Source of the DNA: Alisma plantago-aquatica
Taxonomy: Eukaryota; Streptophyta; Magnoliopsida; Alismatales; Alismataceae
Direction: 5' to 3'
DNA: 64,000 nt
NCBI GenBank assembly: GCA_963693085.1
Contig: OY856409.1
Span: forward strand, 1,621,101,211 to 1,621,165,210
The notes below the pieces were generated by a model. It was given only the letters and a program-made list of their open reading frames with translations. It was not told where the DNA came from and did not search any database. Below are positions 1-12,667 of the stretch, piece after piece. The position numbers and the translations under genes are program-made. How positions within the stretch are numbered: position 1 is the first letter of the stretch; each line of letters begins with the position of its first letter.

Positions 1-2
1 CT

Positions 3-536
3 GTACCCCCGAAGACATGGAAAAAGAAAGCTGTGGTGACTACTGATGACAAACGTGAAGTCCTGAATGATATCAACAAGAAAAAGGACAATGAAGCTAC
101 ACACTTAGACGCCCACATGGCTGTCAATCCAGATGTCGATGAAATTATAGACATTGAGGCCCTTGAAGCAAACAAAGACATTGGAGAAGTAAATGTAAGC
201 ATAGAGCAAATTACAAATGAAACTATCAACACCATGAATCAGGAGGAACCAAAGGGTATCTCTGATCCGAATGTAGATAAGCAGATGGATGTACAGCTGA
301 AGGAGGGCGAGGAGGTGGAGAAGCGTTTCCCCCTAAAGGATATTGATCCCAATGTCTTCAGGTTACCCCCTAGAAGGAAGGTGAAAGGATCAGGAGCGAA
401 GATGAAAGTTGTCCGATCAAAGCCACCCTTTGAGAACAGAAGGAAGAGCCCACGCACTCAGGGAGAGGTAGATGAGAATGCTACGGAGAAGACTAATGAG
501 AAAGAAGAGGAATCTGAACTACCTATGGAGGACTGA
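3..536 (+). CDS. LINE ORF1 C-terminal fragment (gag-like)
   Basis: This frame is open from the window edge to a TGA at 534-536, so the true start is upstream and unseen. The visible 177 or so residues are highly charged: an acidic first half rich in Asp, Glu and Asn, and a basic patch with PPRRKVKG around the second half. No zinc knuckle is in the visible part; in this family it normally lies further upstream. LINE ORF1 proteins bind the element RNA as a chaperone. The stop is followed after 51 bases by the ATG of the endonuclease, which is the usual ORF1-ORF2 arrangement. Assignment rests mostly on position, since the C-terminal tail is poorly conserved. Confidence 0.7.
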   Translation, partial: VPPKTWKKKAVVTTDDKREVLNDINKKKDNEATHLDAHMAVNPDVDEIIDIEALEANKDIGEVNVSIEQITNETINTMNQEEPKGISDPNVDKQMDVQLKEGEEVEKRFPLKDIDPNVFRLPPRRKVKGSGAKMKVVRSKPPFENRRKSPRTQGEVDENATEKTNEKEEESELPMED

Positions 537-587
537 GTAGAGGGTACATCCTGCCCAGTTCACACACACCATCTAGACCCGTTCTTA

Positions 588-1300
588 ATGTTAAATACGA
601 TCGTTTGGAATGTTAGAGGAATCAGCAATAAAGATACTTGTCATGTCCTCAGGGATTTAATCTTTTTGAAGAAAGCTCGCTTGGTCGCCATCCTTGAACC
701 TCGGATTAGTGGTGAGAAAGCTGAAACTACTATCAAGAAGCTAGGTTTCAATAGATCCTTTCGGTGCGAAGCTAGGGGCTTATCTGGAGGGATCTGGGTC
801 TGTTGGAAGGATGAGGATTGTTCTGTGCAAATTGTTAACTATCATCGACAGTTCATAACTTGCAAAATCAACAACAAAGTGTTGATCACCTTCGTGTACG
901 CTCATCCACATGTTACTGTTAGAAACCTTCTCTGGAAACACCTGGTTTCGATGGGCAGGAATTTCACCATGCCTTGGATTGCCATGGGCGATTTCAACGC
1001 TACCTTGCTGACGGAGGAAAAGAGTGGAAGAAGACACTATAGTTTCAACGAAGCTCGTGTGTTCAGTAATACTCTTATGGAAGCAGGTCTTACGGACCTT
1101 GGTTTTAATGGGCAGAAGTTCACTTACATTCATGGAGGTCTGTAGGAAAGACTAGATCGTGCTGTGGCGAACAATGAGTTCTTAAATTCATATCCTACCT
1201 TCATAATCGAGCACCTTCCTAGGTTGTTTTTTGATCATTGCCCCATTGCTGTAGGGGATACTCAGCGTACTTATAGACCAAACCGATTCTTTATAAGAAT
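588..1300 (+). pseudogene. LINE ORF2, endonuclease part (broken by TAG)
   Basis: The frame starts at ATG 588 with the typical LINE endonuclease opening (NTIVWNVRGI). It then shows the LEPRISG and GLSGGIW blocks and the catalytic AMGDFNATL motif. This domain nicks target DNA to prime reverse transcription. An in-frame TAG at 1143-1145 interrupts it where relatives read Gln followed by ERLDR; the reading continues unbroken after the stop (ERLDRAVAN, then DHCPI), so a CAG-to-TAG change is the simplest explanation. Near 1290-1310 the frame is lost again, by a small indel, before continuing in the frame of the reverse transcriptase. The metal-binding N-terminal Asn and Glu and the D/N of GDFN are all present. 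Confidence 0.9.
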
Positions 1301-2973
1301 CCTGGACCAACTCTGAGGACATTCGTAATACTGTTAAAGCCAGCTGGAATTCCAACCTTAAGTTCAATGATGCTTTAAAGAACTCTCACGAGAACATCAA
1401 CAATTGGGCAAAGAACAACATGAAGAGTACTGCTTATGATAAGAAGAGACTCCTGAGAAATATCGAGCTACTGCAACAAAGCCTTGCTGAACATTATGAC
1501 GAACTCACTGCCAACATGATAGTTGACATGGAGATTCAATATGGTGAAATCCTACAGAAGGAGGAGGAGGATGCAAGACAAAAAAGCCATATTAATTGGC
1601 TGACTGATGGCGATCTTAACACAAAGTTCTACAATACTTATGTAAAACAAAGACGACGTCACAATACCATTACTATGCTCAAAGATGACAGTGGTGTGTG
1701 GACTAGCAATGAGGGGGATATGAGTGAACTCATTATGAATTATTTCAAGAAGTTATTCACTGAACCTGCTATCATTCATGCGACAGACATTAAGGAATAC
1801 ATTGGACAGTTTGACAAACTAAATGAGCAGGAACAACAGAGATTGTGCTCAAAGGCTTCACTAGAAGAAATCCTTAATATTATTTCCAAGCTTAACCCGC
1901 ACAAGGCGCCTGGACCTGATGGTGCGGATGGTAGTTTCATAAAAAAGAACTGGCATACTGTTAAACGCTCCTTACTGCTGACTATCAACAATGCTCTTCA
2001 AGGTGGCGACCTAGACGAAGACATGTACAGGTCGACCATTGTTCTGATCCCTAAGACTTCGAAGCCTGAATTGTGTGAACACTTTCGACCTATATCTCTT
2101 AATAATCTCAGTCTGAAAATCACTTCTAAGATCATTGTGGAGAGGATCAAATCCCACCTTACTCATTGGATTTCTCCGGTGCAGAGCGCGTTTGTACTAG
2201 GTAGGAAAATATCCGATAATATTGTTATCACTCAAGAGATTATTCACCTTATGAGGACTAGGAGAACTGGAAAAGGGATGATGGCAATCAAGATCAATTT
2301 TTCAAAAGCTTATGACAAAATGACATGGCCTTTTATTAAGGACACTCTTGAAAAGACTGGTATGCCCATAATCATCTGCAATTACATCATACAGTCTATC
2401 TCAACTGGCAAAAGTTCTATTATCTGGAATGGTAGAGAAACGGGCACCTTCAAGTCGACTAGAGGTTTGAGACAAGGCGATCCTTTATCGCCTTATCTGT
2501 TTGTGTTGTGCTTAGAACGCCTATGTCAAGCTATTGAGAAACGGGTACTAGAGAAGCATTGGACTCCTTTCAAGCTTTATAATTCGGGTCCCAAGATCTC
2601 CCATCTATGTTTTGCAGATGACATGGTCCTGTTTGCCAAGGCGGACACTAAAGAGATGAAGAATATTCTTCGCTGCTTCAAACAATTTGGTAGGGTGTCG
2701 GGCCAAGCAATTTCTGTAAAAAAATCATCTATTTACTTCTCAAGAAATGTAAGCCAAAACATGAAGTCCAGAATTGGTAGAATCAGTGGTTTCACCGTCA
2801 CTAACAACCTAGGCAAATACCTAGGAGTTCCCCTCATTCATGGTAGAGTGACCAAGGACACTTACAATCCCACGTTGAAGAAGGTGGATTCTGCGATTGC
2901 TGTGGTCTGCACGTTGTTTAAACTTGGCTGGACGAGTTTGCTGGGCAAAGTCAACCCTTACTGCCTTTCCTAG
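1301..2973 (+). pseudogene. LINE ORF2, reverse transcriptase part
   Basis: This is a long open frame in a different phase from the endonuclease, entered through a frameshift near 1300. It has the non-LTR reverse transcriptase blocks in order: HKAPGPDG, HFRPISLNN, QSAFVLGRKISDN, the RQGDPLSPYLF block and the catalytic FADDMVLF. Then come the GKYLGVPL and thumb-like segments. It would copy the element RNA at the nicked target. The annotated end is a frameshift artefact: from about 2900 the protein similarity jumps to the next frame, giving an overlap at 2897-2973. ATG 1420 is not a true start, because similarity already runs upstream of it. The catalytic Asp residues are intact, so the loss of function comes from the frame breaks. 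Confidence 0.95.
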
Positions 2974-4702
2974 CTATGTGATGCAGACGGCTGTGATTCC
3001 TATCAAAGTCTGTGATCGTATAGACAGCACGATCTGTAGCTTTATATGGGGTGGTAATCATAAAGGCCACCCCCTTTCTCTGGTTGCTTGGAACAAGGTT
3101 ACCTGCAGTAAGGAGCAAGGGGGGATTGGTATTCGGAGTATGAGAGAGCTAAATGCTGCTCACATTGCTAAACACGCTTGGGATATTGCCACTAGAAGGA
3201 ATTCCAGTTGGTGTAAGAGCCTGGCTAGCAAGTACAACAAGCATACTGAAGGTAGAGGCATCAGCTTATCTAGGCTAGGGCATTCAGCTTTACAGTTTAA
3301 AGAGTTTATCTCAAATAATTCGACTTGGATACCGGTTAATGGACAGAACATTAACGTCTGGTATGATAGATGGTGTGACATAGATGGAAGACTCTTTCAA
3401 TACAGCCGTCGACCAATTCCTGAGGAGTTGCAAGACTTGAAGGTAGCAAGCTTGATTAACTCGACCAATGGATGGGATACTAACTTCCTTGCTGACTGGT
3501 TTCCTACTGGAATTGTCAATCAGGTCACCAAAGTTGATATACCTCGACAGAAGGAGGAGGAAGATGGTCTAGCTTGGGACCATTCCGACACTGGTCAATT
3601 CACGATTAAGAGTGCCTACCAAATCCTACGTCAGAACAAGGACATTAGAGTCCAGGGAAGGTGGAACATCATCTGGGAAGCGAAGATTGCTAACAGAATT
3701 AAAATTTTCATCTGGCTGGTTGGTCATAAGGCGATTCTAACTAACAAGAAATGGATGAACCGAGGCTGGTCTACCAATGCAGTGTGTCCCATTTGTGGTG
3801 CCCACGAGGAATCCATTTTACACGCTCTTAGGGACTGTCCCAGAGCCCAAGCTGTTTGGAAAGTCATTTTGAGGAACCAACTTTGGAACAATTTCTTCTC
3901 GATTACTGATGTGTGGGAATGGCTGGAAAACTATATCAATACTGATAAAAGCAAGAGCACAATTTTCATGGTGGGATGCTGGCAAATATGGAAAGGGAGG
4001 AATGCTCATGTCTTCGAAGGAACTATTCTCTCTAGCAGCTACATAGCTCACCTTATTATGAAGGAATGCAAGCTTACTGATCTAGCCTTCACACCTGTAG
4101 GAAGTAAGAAAGAAAGGCCTCACCAGGAGATTGGAGGATGGCAGCCTCCGAACCTCAATTGCTGGAAGATAAACACTGATGCAACTTTCAGGGGCAAAAA
4201 GAACTTTTCGACTATTGCTTTTGTTTGTAGAGACTGGAATGGAGGATGGATAGGAGGCTGGAGTATGAAGATTTATGCCAACAATGCTCTGGAAGCCGAG
4301 GTCAGGGCTGTTCACTGGGCAGTTGAGGTCAGCAGTGATTTTACTTGCAATCAGATCAATTTCGAAACTGATTCACAGAAGACTATTGAAGCTGTTGAAG
4401 GTGATATAAAAAATTTCCCCAAACTTATGCCTTGGTTAGCTGACATCAAGAGTGGGTGGAAGGATTACTGGAATCTCAATCATATCCCTAGAGAAGGGAA
4501 CAAGGTTGCTGATGGCCTTGCTAAACATCACCAAAAATCCAAGGATGGTTCCTTAGTATATAGGGTACCTCCTAGTAGTCTAGTTAATATTATCTTTTCT
4601 GAGTCCTGTAATGGTAGTAGTACTACCAATTTTATTTCTGATGAAAGAAATGCATGCTGTAATGATCCACAAGTTTTTGCTTGCATGAGAGGGGCGAGAT
4701 GA
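2897..4702 (+). pseudogene. LINE ORF2, zinc-finger-like region and RNase H
   Basis: This frame continues ORF2 after the frameshift near 2900. It opens with the conserved CLNLAGRVCWAKSTLTAFPSY type of block and a WGG motif. A zf-RVT region follows (W..IW...IANRIKIFIWL, then CPICGAHEES and H.L..CP), and last a type I RNase H domain. The RNase H residues are visible as Asp in INTDAT, Glu in ALEAEVRA, Asp in FETDSQ and the terminal H...VADGLAK. RNase H would remove the RNA strand after first-strand synthesis. The frame ends at TGA 4700-4702, about 35 bases before the A-rich 3' tail. The TTG at 2897 is not a real start. Confidence 0.93.
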
Positions 4703-4737
4703 ATAAAAAACCCTCTGACTTCCCTAAAAAAAAGAGT

Positions 4738-7700
4738 CTTCAAAGAAAAGATGATTTCCTTCTCACAAAATTTCACGACCATTTCACCTCAATCAATGTC
4801 AATCAATGCCTTTATGATATCTAAGAATGATATCAAAGTATGATGTCCCCTAGAGTTCCAATGTTATCCTCCATGATCAACATCAACCAGCACGTAGAAA
4901 CCTAAACTTTTGAGCACATTATCCACCACAAATTATGAACTTTCTCTAAATGATCTACTATCTGAAAATTATTTTCATTCACTTGGGTACATCTAAACCC
5001 AACTGAGGTGATATTGTTAATGGGATAATATTCTAGTTAGAACCTTAGTTTCTTGAATTGGTAGGGAAACTCATTTTACATGTGTCACTGGAGATGTAGA
5101 AATCTCATGGGTCCTACTTAGGAGGGAAGTTGGATAATGTTTTAGTACTAACATTATATGCAAACACCATATCTTGAAGTTCACTCCCCTCTCCTTCCTA
5201 AGTTGGACTCCCTTGGATAGGATACTAGAATAGGCTTAACTTCCATCTCCTCTTCATGTTTGGTGACCAGAATAGGTTGTGAAGTTGGATGCACCTTCTT
5301 GCTCCTTAAGTGAGGTTGAACACATGAGGCTACAATATTAATCCTTAAATATTCCCTTACCATTAATGAGATTTTAAACCATTAGAGAACCTAGTTTCAC
5401 CTTGGTTTGATGGTATTTCTTTCCAAGGGCATTATAGGGATTACCCTCTTTATAAAGGTGCTTATCTTTAAAAGCTATCAACCAATGAGGTTATTTCTTT
5501 CTTGAAAAATGGTGGGGATGGCCTAGAAGGATCTATGGGCTCTTAGGACCTAATTTTGATATCCAAGAAGAGTCCATGAGTTGTCCTCTTTCATGTCCAT
5601 CAAGCCGTAGGCTAAAGACACATGGAAAGTCTCTTAGACACCTCATGCTTCACCTCTTTCTTTATATAGCCATGTATACCCCTTCCCAAATCATAATTCG
5701 AAAACTCTTGCTCTCCTTTTCTTTCCTCTAGCTTGGATAACAGTTTCTTCTATATTTGGACACGAAGTTTCTATCCCAAGGTAATAGAGGGAGCCTACCT
5801 TGGTGAAGAAGGCTCATAGGGCTTCCAAATTGCTCTATTAGGGTTTCTAAAGCTCCTCCTTGGTAATTTTGACCAAAACTAGTAAGTTTCCTCCCTTCCT
5901 TCCCTATTTTCATACTATTAATCTTCCTTACACCTTCTTCTAGGTCATAACCATGACCATACATGGTAAACATCCACCTAAAACCCTAAAACATCTCATC
6001 TCCAGGCTCTTTTGCTAGGGTTTGCACCTCTAAAGTGGAGAAGGTGATCTTTGCTCAAGAAAGGAGCTTAGCTTGGAGAAACCATACCTTATAATCTAAG
6101 GATCATTTTTGTTTGGACCTTCTTACATTCCTATAGGAAAGTTTTGTTTACCCCCTTCTCATATATATCTTAGTACATGCTTAAAACTCATGCTTCTATG
6201 TTGAAAATCAAAGATTTTTCGAACTCTATTTACCATGTTCTTCTAGGGTTTTGGTTTCTTACTATTTTACCTTCTCTAGAAGCTCTAGTTTAGTTACATA
6301 TGCAACTTAAAACCTGATATTAAGTCAAATGGTGTTTTCTCCCTCTCCCTCTCTCTTCAATTATCTCGATCAGTTTGATGATGTGGCAATTTCCTATTGG
6401 TCAGTATTGAAAAATTCATATCTTCTAAACCACTTATCCAAATTTGACAAATAAATATGTTTTGGAATTGGAAAATTAATATCTATCTAATAAAAATACT
6501 TTCAAGGTTTTCATGGTTTTACGAAGGGTGATTTTTGTAAAACGAATTTAATGCATAACATCCATAAAAATTACATCTTAATCATCATAACTCCAAAATT
6601 AACATAAAAATATGTTTTCTTGATCAAGAGAACTTATTAAGTTTATTGGTGATGTTTTAAGAGTCTAAATCTGATTTTTTTCTAAAAAGTTCTAAAATTA
6701 GGGTTTCTATACATTAATGTGCACTATGTACTCCAATACATGTTAATACATTGAAAATAGGCAAAATGGAACTTGGAATGAATTAAAGTGGTGAAAGTTA
6801 GTAATTGATATCAATAAGAGAGGTATGTGCTATGTATGTGCAATGCCTATTTATGTATGTGCATTTACACCTTAAGTTGGGAATAATTGTGCCTTAACCT
6901 ATTTTTCTATAATGATGCTTTATTAAACCCTATTTCATATACTCTTGAATCTTTTGCTATACTTGCCTCATAAATCAGTTTCGGAACATTATTCTTGGAT
7001 CTTGGTACCCTACTGCCATGCTTATTGATTCATGAAATTATTCTTGCCATGACTACTTTTTCTAGCATGTGGATTTATGTTCTATTTAAAATAAAGTAGT
7101 GGTACTTATGTACAACCACCCACGAAGGGCATGTAAATAATCGCCCTGGGGAATGTCTTATTCTCCCCATAATATTGTAGGTGTCTGGGAATGTCTTATT
7201 CTCCCCTCACCTAAGGTTAGAGGTCCAGTATGTGCCTCAACTCTACTTAGTTAGGTAGACATAATTATCTTACATGCAAATCCTTTATATTATATTTGTT
7301 AACGACAAGCTTCTTTATTGTATAGCCTCATACTATTGTTATCTTCATCATATGATGAACCCTAGCCCATTTTTATTTGATTTACTTATCTTGATATCCT
7401 AGACTAGTTTTGTGACACATACTTTTCTTCCCTTTCCCTTTTTGCCGGGTGCCTTCCCAACCACCCATGTGTTGAGCAAGGTGATGGATAAGACAAGGAA
7501 GATATTAGCTTTTGGCTTGGACTCGGTTGATGGAGATGTTTGTTGGAGACAAGATTGTAGTAGTCTAGACTTCCCTCTATCTAGATCCTGATTGTGTGTC
7601 TTGATGTAAACCCCAATGGGAGAATTTGGTGTATTTTTGTAAACCTTTTATGAAATTGAATATAGTCAGTTAGTTTTTATTCTGTTGCTTTCTAATGGTC

Positions 7701-8580
7701 TTTTGTATACTAATGTTTAATAAATTTGGAAAATTTATGGCCATTCCATCATACCTCTGAGAGGGTTTGGAATGGATGTCAATTCTTCAAATTTTTAGTA
7801 AAGGGGTGATTTGACTCCTTTACATGGTGGCATTTCTCTTGTAGTTGTTAAGTGAGGGTTCAATGTGCTTCATGAACAACTTTTGAATACCTCCTCAAAT
7901 ATCACTTTCTTGGGTTGCATGTGATGCTTTGTTGGTTCAACCTCTTTAACAATTGGGTCCAACTAGTTTATTTATATTGAATCCACACTCTCCCTAGGTT
8001 CACCTTGATTTTTCCCTGAATATCCCCTTCATTGCTTTTGAAACCTCAATGGCTGAAGCTAGATATCCTAACTAGTGCTGAAAACCTTTATTTGAGGCTA
8101 CTTCATTCTACACAAGAGAGATGCCTCATTAATGAACTTTGAAAGAATGCCTTCAAGATGTTCATTATTCTCTGGTTGTCACTAATCATTTTCATGGAGC
8201 AGTTATTGTAGCTCATTGTTGTCCTTACAATTGAAATTAGGGTGTTTTATCCACTCTAGATCATAGGAGTTCAAAAACATATTGATACGTGAATGTTGCC
8301 CCACAAAATTCACCTTCTCCTCATTGGATCATGTTGGAGAATCATTGTAGTCTACTTCGAGGTGTGGACCATCAGAAAAGTCACACACGCAAACACATGT
8401 TGTACCCAATTACCACTTAGGGTACCTAGTTGCTTGGTGAGCTTGTCTAGCATTGCATTGAGGGTTGTGACTGCCTTACTGTCACTACTGCTGCTTCCAT
8501 AGGTCATTCCAATTGAAGACTGGTTTGACCTCAATTGTCTTATTTCCTTCATTCGTGTTCTTAGTTAAGTATCTCTCTTC
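4738..8580. other. Gene-free stretch, probably old LTR sequence
   Basis: No frame here shows a recognisable protein. A possible plus-strand LTR signature runs through it: a TATA-like TTTATATAGCC near 5660, pyrimidine-rich leader-like sequence to about 6360, a short internal repeat of GGGAATGTCTTATTCTCCCC (about 7152 and 7185), and a terminator-like U-rich block near 7600-7690. These traits fit a long LTR of a chromovirus-type gypsy element, but I could not find two matching ends or a target duplication. The assignment is a guess from composition. Confidence 0.3.
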
Positions 8581-8587
8581 ACAACTA

Positions 8588-8684
8588 TAAACCTTCATTG
8601 AAAATGCACATATGTGTCCATTCTGCTATGTTGTAATGTTGACACCAATGAAGCAACTCCTTGTACCTCTCCCATGCATCAATC
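8588..8684 (-). pseudogene. Ty3/gypsy gag fragment
   Basis: Read on the minus strand, this short stretch encodes AWERYKELLHWCQHYNIAEW followed by an NEGL-like end. It matches the conserved WERFK-L--CPHH block of plant gypsy gag proteins, the same block seen intact in the gag at 22613-23422. Frame is lost on both sides within about 100 bases, so this is a relic. It lies about 700 bases from a degenerate primer-binding site (9378-9396) in the same orientation, which is the spacing expected between gag and the 5' LTR of a minus-strand element. Confidence 0.7.
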
Positions 8685-9377
8685 GATGTGTTACTAGTAT
8701 ACTTCTAAGTATAAAGTTGAGGATATCATTTGTCTTGTTGGGGGGAAAGAATTTCTACAAAAAAATATTAGTAAGGCACAAGGTCTGAATGGACCCTTTC
8801 TCCATTCCTTATGTACACTATTTGGCCCAAGATTGTAGTGTAAAGGAGGAGAGACAGAGATGTAGGTTGTCATTCATCATCTTTTTGATATTTACTATAT
8901 AATAAAGCTTTTCTCCTTGTTATGATTTGAATATTCAGTGTCTAAAACCACAAATTAGTTCTGCTACATGATATGAATTACACTTGGGCTTAACATGAAA
9001 AATGTGGCATCCCCAACTAGTTTTGCTATTTTTGAACACAATGCCTCATTAGGATGAGGACAGGTGTAGTCAAGAAACTCCTTCTTGGATGTCATTGTGA
9101 AATAAATGGTAGATTCTATTGATTGTGTTTTGCTTCTTTCTTCTATACCATTGTCACCTACTGATTAACACTACGTCAAGATTTTCAAGAATCATGGAAA
9201 GTGAATATAAACCAGACTAATTTTGGACCATGCATTGTTTTTTCAAATTAAATACAAGATTTTAGTTCTAAAAGATATTTTATGAAACACCAGAACCAAA
9301 AAATAAAGGAATTTAATCCTACATAATTTCACAATTAGGTAGAACCGAGTTAAATCGAATTAGTAACAAAATTCGGC

Positions 9378-9396
9378 TTCTTGACAACGTCACCCA
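9378..9396 (-). other. Degenerate primer-binding site of an old gypsy element
   Basis: The plus-strand TTGACAACGTCACCC resembles the complement of the tRNA-Asp-type primer site seen better preserved at 23587-23603 (GACAACGTCGCCA). It sits downstream (in minus-strand sense, upstream) of the gag relic at 8.6 kb. If correct, the 5' LTR of this old element would start just to the right. Several mismatches make this a weak call on its own. Confidence 0.45.
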
Positions 9397-9399
9397 AAA

Positions 9400-10980
9400 T
9401 TAATGTGACACAAAGAACACTACCAATAATAAAAACAAAATAAACTCCTTATCATCAACAATAGTTTGTTCAGCAAGAAATATAGCATTTAATTCAAATC
9501 CATAAAAAGCCAAAAAAATCCATGAAAACACAATTCTAAATAGATAAGCAGTTTGACTAGTTAAAGTTTGATTGGTTGATTATGTCCTAACTAAAATAAA
9601 GTTGTCACTAGTATCTCTCATATTATCAAGTTCAAGGAATGCATTTTCTTCCCATACATCTATTGATCATATAACAAACAATTGTGCAAAACAAATTCCT
9701 TTATCTCTCTTTTTCTCATCTCACACAACATTAAAATTAATGGATTTCACCCATTAGTTGCATAGGTAACTAGGTTTACTTGTTTTTCAAAAGATTAAAC
9801 TTGTACTCGAGTTATGATCTCTTAGATCACTTCAGGGGAGTCATAAATCTACCTTATTTATTCAAATGGAGACTATAGCATGCATGAATCTCTATCCACT
9901 TTCATTTCATAGAACTTCAAGCTCTAATTATCATCCTCGAAATTCATATCTAGGGACAAAGGGAAACAATGTCCATTGGTTGTCATATGCAATTAAAAAT
10001 AACTAAAGAAATAAGAGAGAAAATTCAGAACTTCAAAGGATGTTGTTCATCACATGACTGATAGGTGTCATTTAGGAACCAAATACAATAGAGATTACAT
10101 CATAATAATGAGTAATTCCCAATAATGGTGAAGGTCATGAGTTCAACAGTATACAAGGAGAACATAGAAGAAAACAAAATTAAAGAAGGAAATAAACAAA
10201 ATATAACTATTGTAGAGGATCTGTCCTCTAAAATGGGGCTTCTCTTTGTGCTTTAATGGAATGGAGAGAGAGATCCAACTCAAAGTCCTTTTCTCTTTTA
10301 CCTTTCAATTTTGTCTTCTCTAGAGTTGTCCCATTTGTTTCTCTCAAGTTAGTATGGAGAATGATCAATTTCCTTCCAATAAATTCCTTCACACTCTTAT
10401 ATTTTTTCACTAACATTGTGTTGCATGTCATGCTCCTCAGTAGTTTCCAAGCTGATGCTCAAAAACCATTTGGCACAATGTGTAGTAGAAGGTGACCACC
10501 GTTCAGGAAGACATGCAAAGTAGTTATGGTAAGACTGCATGTCATGTTGTTAGTAGGGCATGTTGTGCATGAGGATGATCTTCACAAGATTTGTGACTAT
10601 AGTAGCACACAATAATCTCCAATGGTACTTGTCATGAACATTGGGGTTTTTGTTTGCAATATATTTTGGGATCATGCACTCTATGCACACGAGCATTGTT
10701 CCACTAATTTGCTAATATCAAGGAATCTCTTGGGTGAGTGCCCATCATGCACCTATGGGTGCACATTGCACAACTTTCTGTCAAGGCTAGACTCAGACTT
10801 GCTATATTTTTTATGGTGATGAGGGTGATTTTGGTTCCACATGAACTAGAATATGTATAATATACATTAAAACACCCTCTATCAGTCTAAATAACAACAA
10901 AGATACTAATTAAACCATTTAATTAATTACAAGCTAATTAAATAGACAAAGTATGGACATTAGTCATTTAATGCACGAAT
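9400..10980. other. Gene-free stretch
   Basis: AT-rich sequence with no recognisable protein on either strand. The left part may be the 5' LTR of the degenerate minus-strand gypsy element whose primer site is at about 9.39 kb, but I could not delimit it. The short open frames here lack any family motif. Confidence 0.4.
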
Positions 10981-12667
10981 CTTTATAATAAAAAATAGTA
11001 TGAACTACATTGGTCAGTTCTTTAGGAGAATAATATCTGGAAATGGTTGGTAGTATGCACTGCAAATCAGTCAGATTATTATTGTAGTGGTACACTTTGT
11101 TATTGATTTGATTATTAATGAAGTCAGTTCCAGCTATTATGTTTACTTCAATATGATATAATGAATTAATATATTAATGTCCTAAGAATGTACGACTCAG
11201 TGACAAGTGAGTTTGGTTTGAGGAGGTGAACATGAGATCATATTATTTTGGGTTAATACTAGTATGTGTCTCGATTGATGACTATGTCTCATCAGTCATG
11301 ATATTGGATATCAAGTCAAACACATAGGTACTTGTTATAAACAAGAGTACTGGATAGAACAAACTTGAGTATCATAGTGGAAGACAAAAATGATTATCAT
11401 ATTCTTAATTCAATGTAATAATGGTGATTTGGTCCTTAGACTTGAAGTTACTATAATGATCACATGTTGTATAATGTACTTTGACACTACTCAATGCGAC
11501 CTTGAATAAGGGTTGACATACATGTAGTTCTTGGAGCACAATGACACATGTAGAATATTGCAAGTGATGTAGATGGAATTTGTTCCTCATATTGGAGTGA
11601 TAGAGAACCACATGTTAAGTGAGACTATGTAGTGTATCACCATTCTCATGTGAGTCAATATATTACATTAAGATCACATGTGTCTCAAATAGTCTGTTCT
11701 AGAAGAAGGAACATAGATGGAACTTTTGAGGGTGACATTTTTTATGCCTCAGATCCAATCTGGATATCATGGGAAAATGGATTATATGATCTTTATATCA
11801 CTAGTCACGTCTCTAGGTTGAATTTGTTCTCCAACTTCTCCAATAACTTCGTGGCAATGGTGAGTCTTGGTAGATACCATATTATCTACAAAGTCATAAT
11901 ATGATCATACAAATCACTACCAATATAGTGTGGAGCCTATATGGTCACACACATAGGATGCGTAGAGAAGAGGAGTATAGTCATCAACACAAGATTAATT
12001 GGTTATTACAAGGTTAAGGTAATCAGGGACATATACTGATTAAAAGCCCAATCATCCCATTGAAAGTCTATTCAACTGATTGCGTAGACCAGTTGATCAA
12101 CTGGAAAGCCCAATTGATCAATTGCACTGAAATCAACCTAATCTATTGACTAGACAATCTAATTGGTTGTCTGGATAAGATTAGAGCATTTGGTTGACTG
12201 GCCAGTTCAATCTTCCGACTGGAAAAGATCATTGAGATAGTGAATTATTCTACGAAGTTCTAATGTAGTCCATTCACTCGACTGACTTCCTCCAAGTAGT
12301 CTGCTTAAACACAATCACTCTCTTTTTGTTTCCTAGGGTTTTCTAAAGTTTGCTACCTTGCCTCTCTCCTATTTGAAGGGACATGACAACTAGGATTGTG
12401 GTTACACCTTTTGACATGTGAACTATAGCCGTTATTGACCACAAGAGAGAGAAGAATATAGAGTGCAATGCTAGCACATTGCTAATTGAAAGGTTGCTCC
12501 TTCTTGCTAGATCTTATAGTGTGACATGGAGTTCCTATCATCTGTGTGGGGTATGTAGAGATGTAGTGGTATTTGACTGTATTGGGAGGACATCATCAAC
12601 ATGTATTAGTGTATCAAATATTCATTGTGAGCAACATCGTTGGATCTTCTTTTCAATAAGGTATTCC
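10981..12667 (+). repeat. Copia-type LTR fragment (related to 50535-52422)
   Basis: From about 11.2 kb this region runs collinear with 50.8-52.4 kb. Shared blocks include AAACACATAGGTAC, TGTACTTTGACA, GACCTTGAATAAGGG and a late ACATGGAGT...GGAGGACA block. A palindrome-rich segment at 12030-12240 matches in style one at 51600-51980. The copy is diverged and no internal coding region follows. Its right edge is abrupt: at 12667/12668 it meets a truncated LTR of the Athila-like element. I infer a solo or broken LTR of the same copia lineage as the element at the right end of the window. Confidence 0.6.

Larger units (their letters stand above)
1..4737 (+). mobile_element. L1-type LINE retrotransposon, 3' part, decayed
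   Basis: The segment carries, in order on one strand, the end of an ORF1, an apurinic-type endonuclease, a reverse transcriptase, a zinc-finger-like region and an RNase H. This is the layout of plant L1-type LINEs that carry RNase H. The 5' end lies outside the window. The 3' end is placed at the A-rich tract just after the last stop codon (about 4703-4737); no clear long poly(A) or target duplication could be fixed. ORF2 is interrupted by an in-frame TAG at 1143, a frameshift near 1290-1310 and another near 2900, so this copy cannot make its protein. Domains and catalytic motifs are otherwise well preserved, which suggests a moderately old insertion. Confidence 0.95.

Noticed and set aside
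5728..5973. 81-residue minus-strand frame
   Set aside because: Lies in LTR-like non-coding sequence and matches nothing recognisable.
10228..10431. 67-residue minus-strand frame with a Lys-rich stretch
   Set aside because: No family motif; probably chance in repeat DNA.
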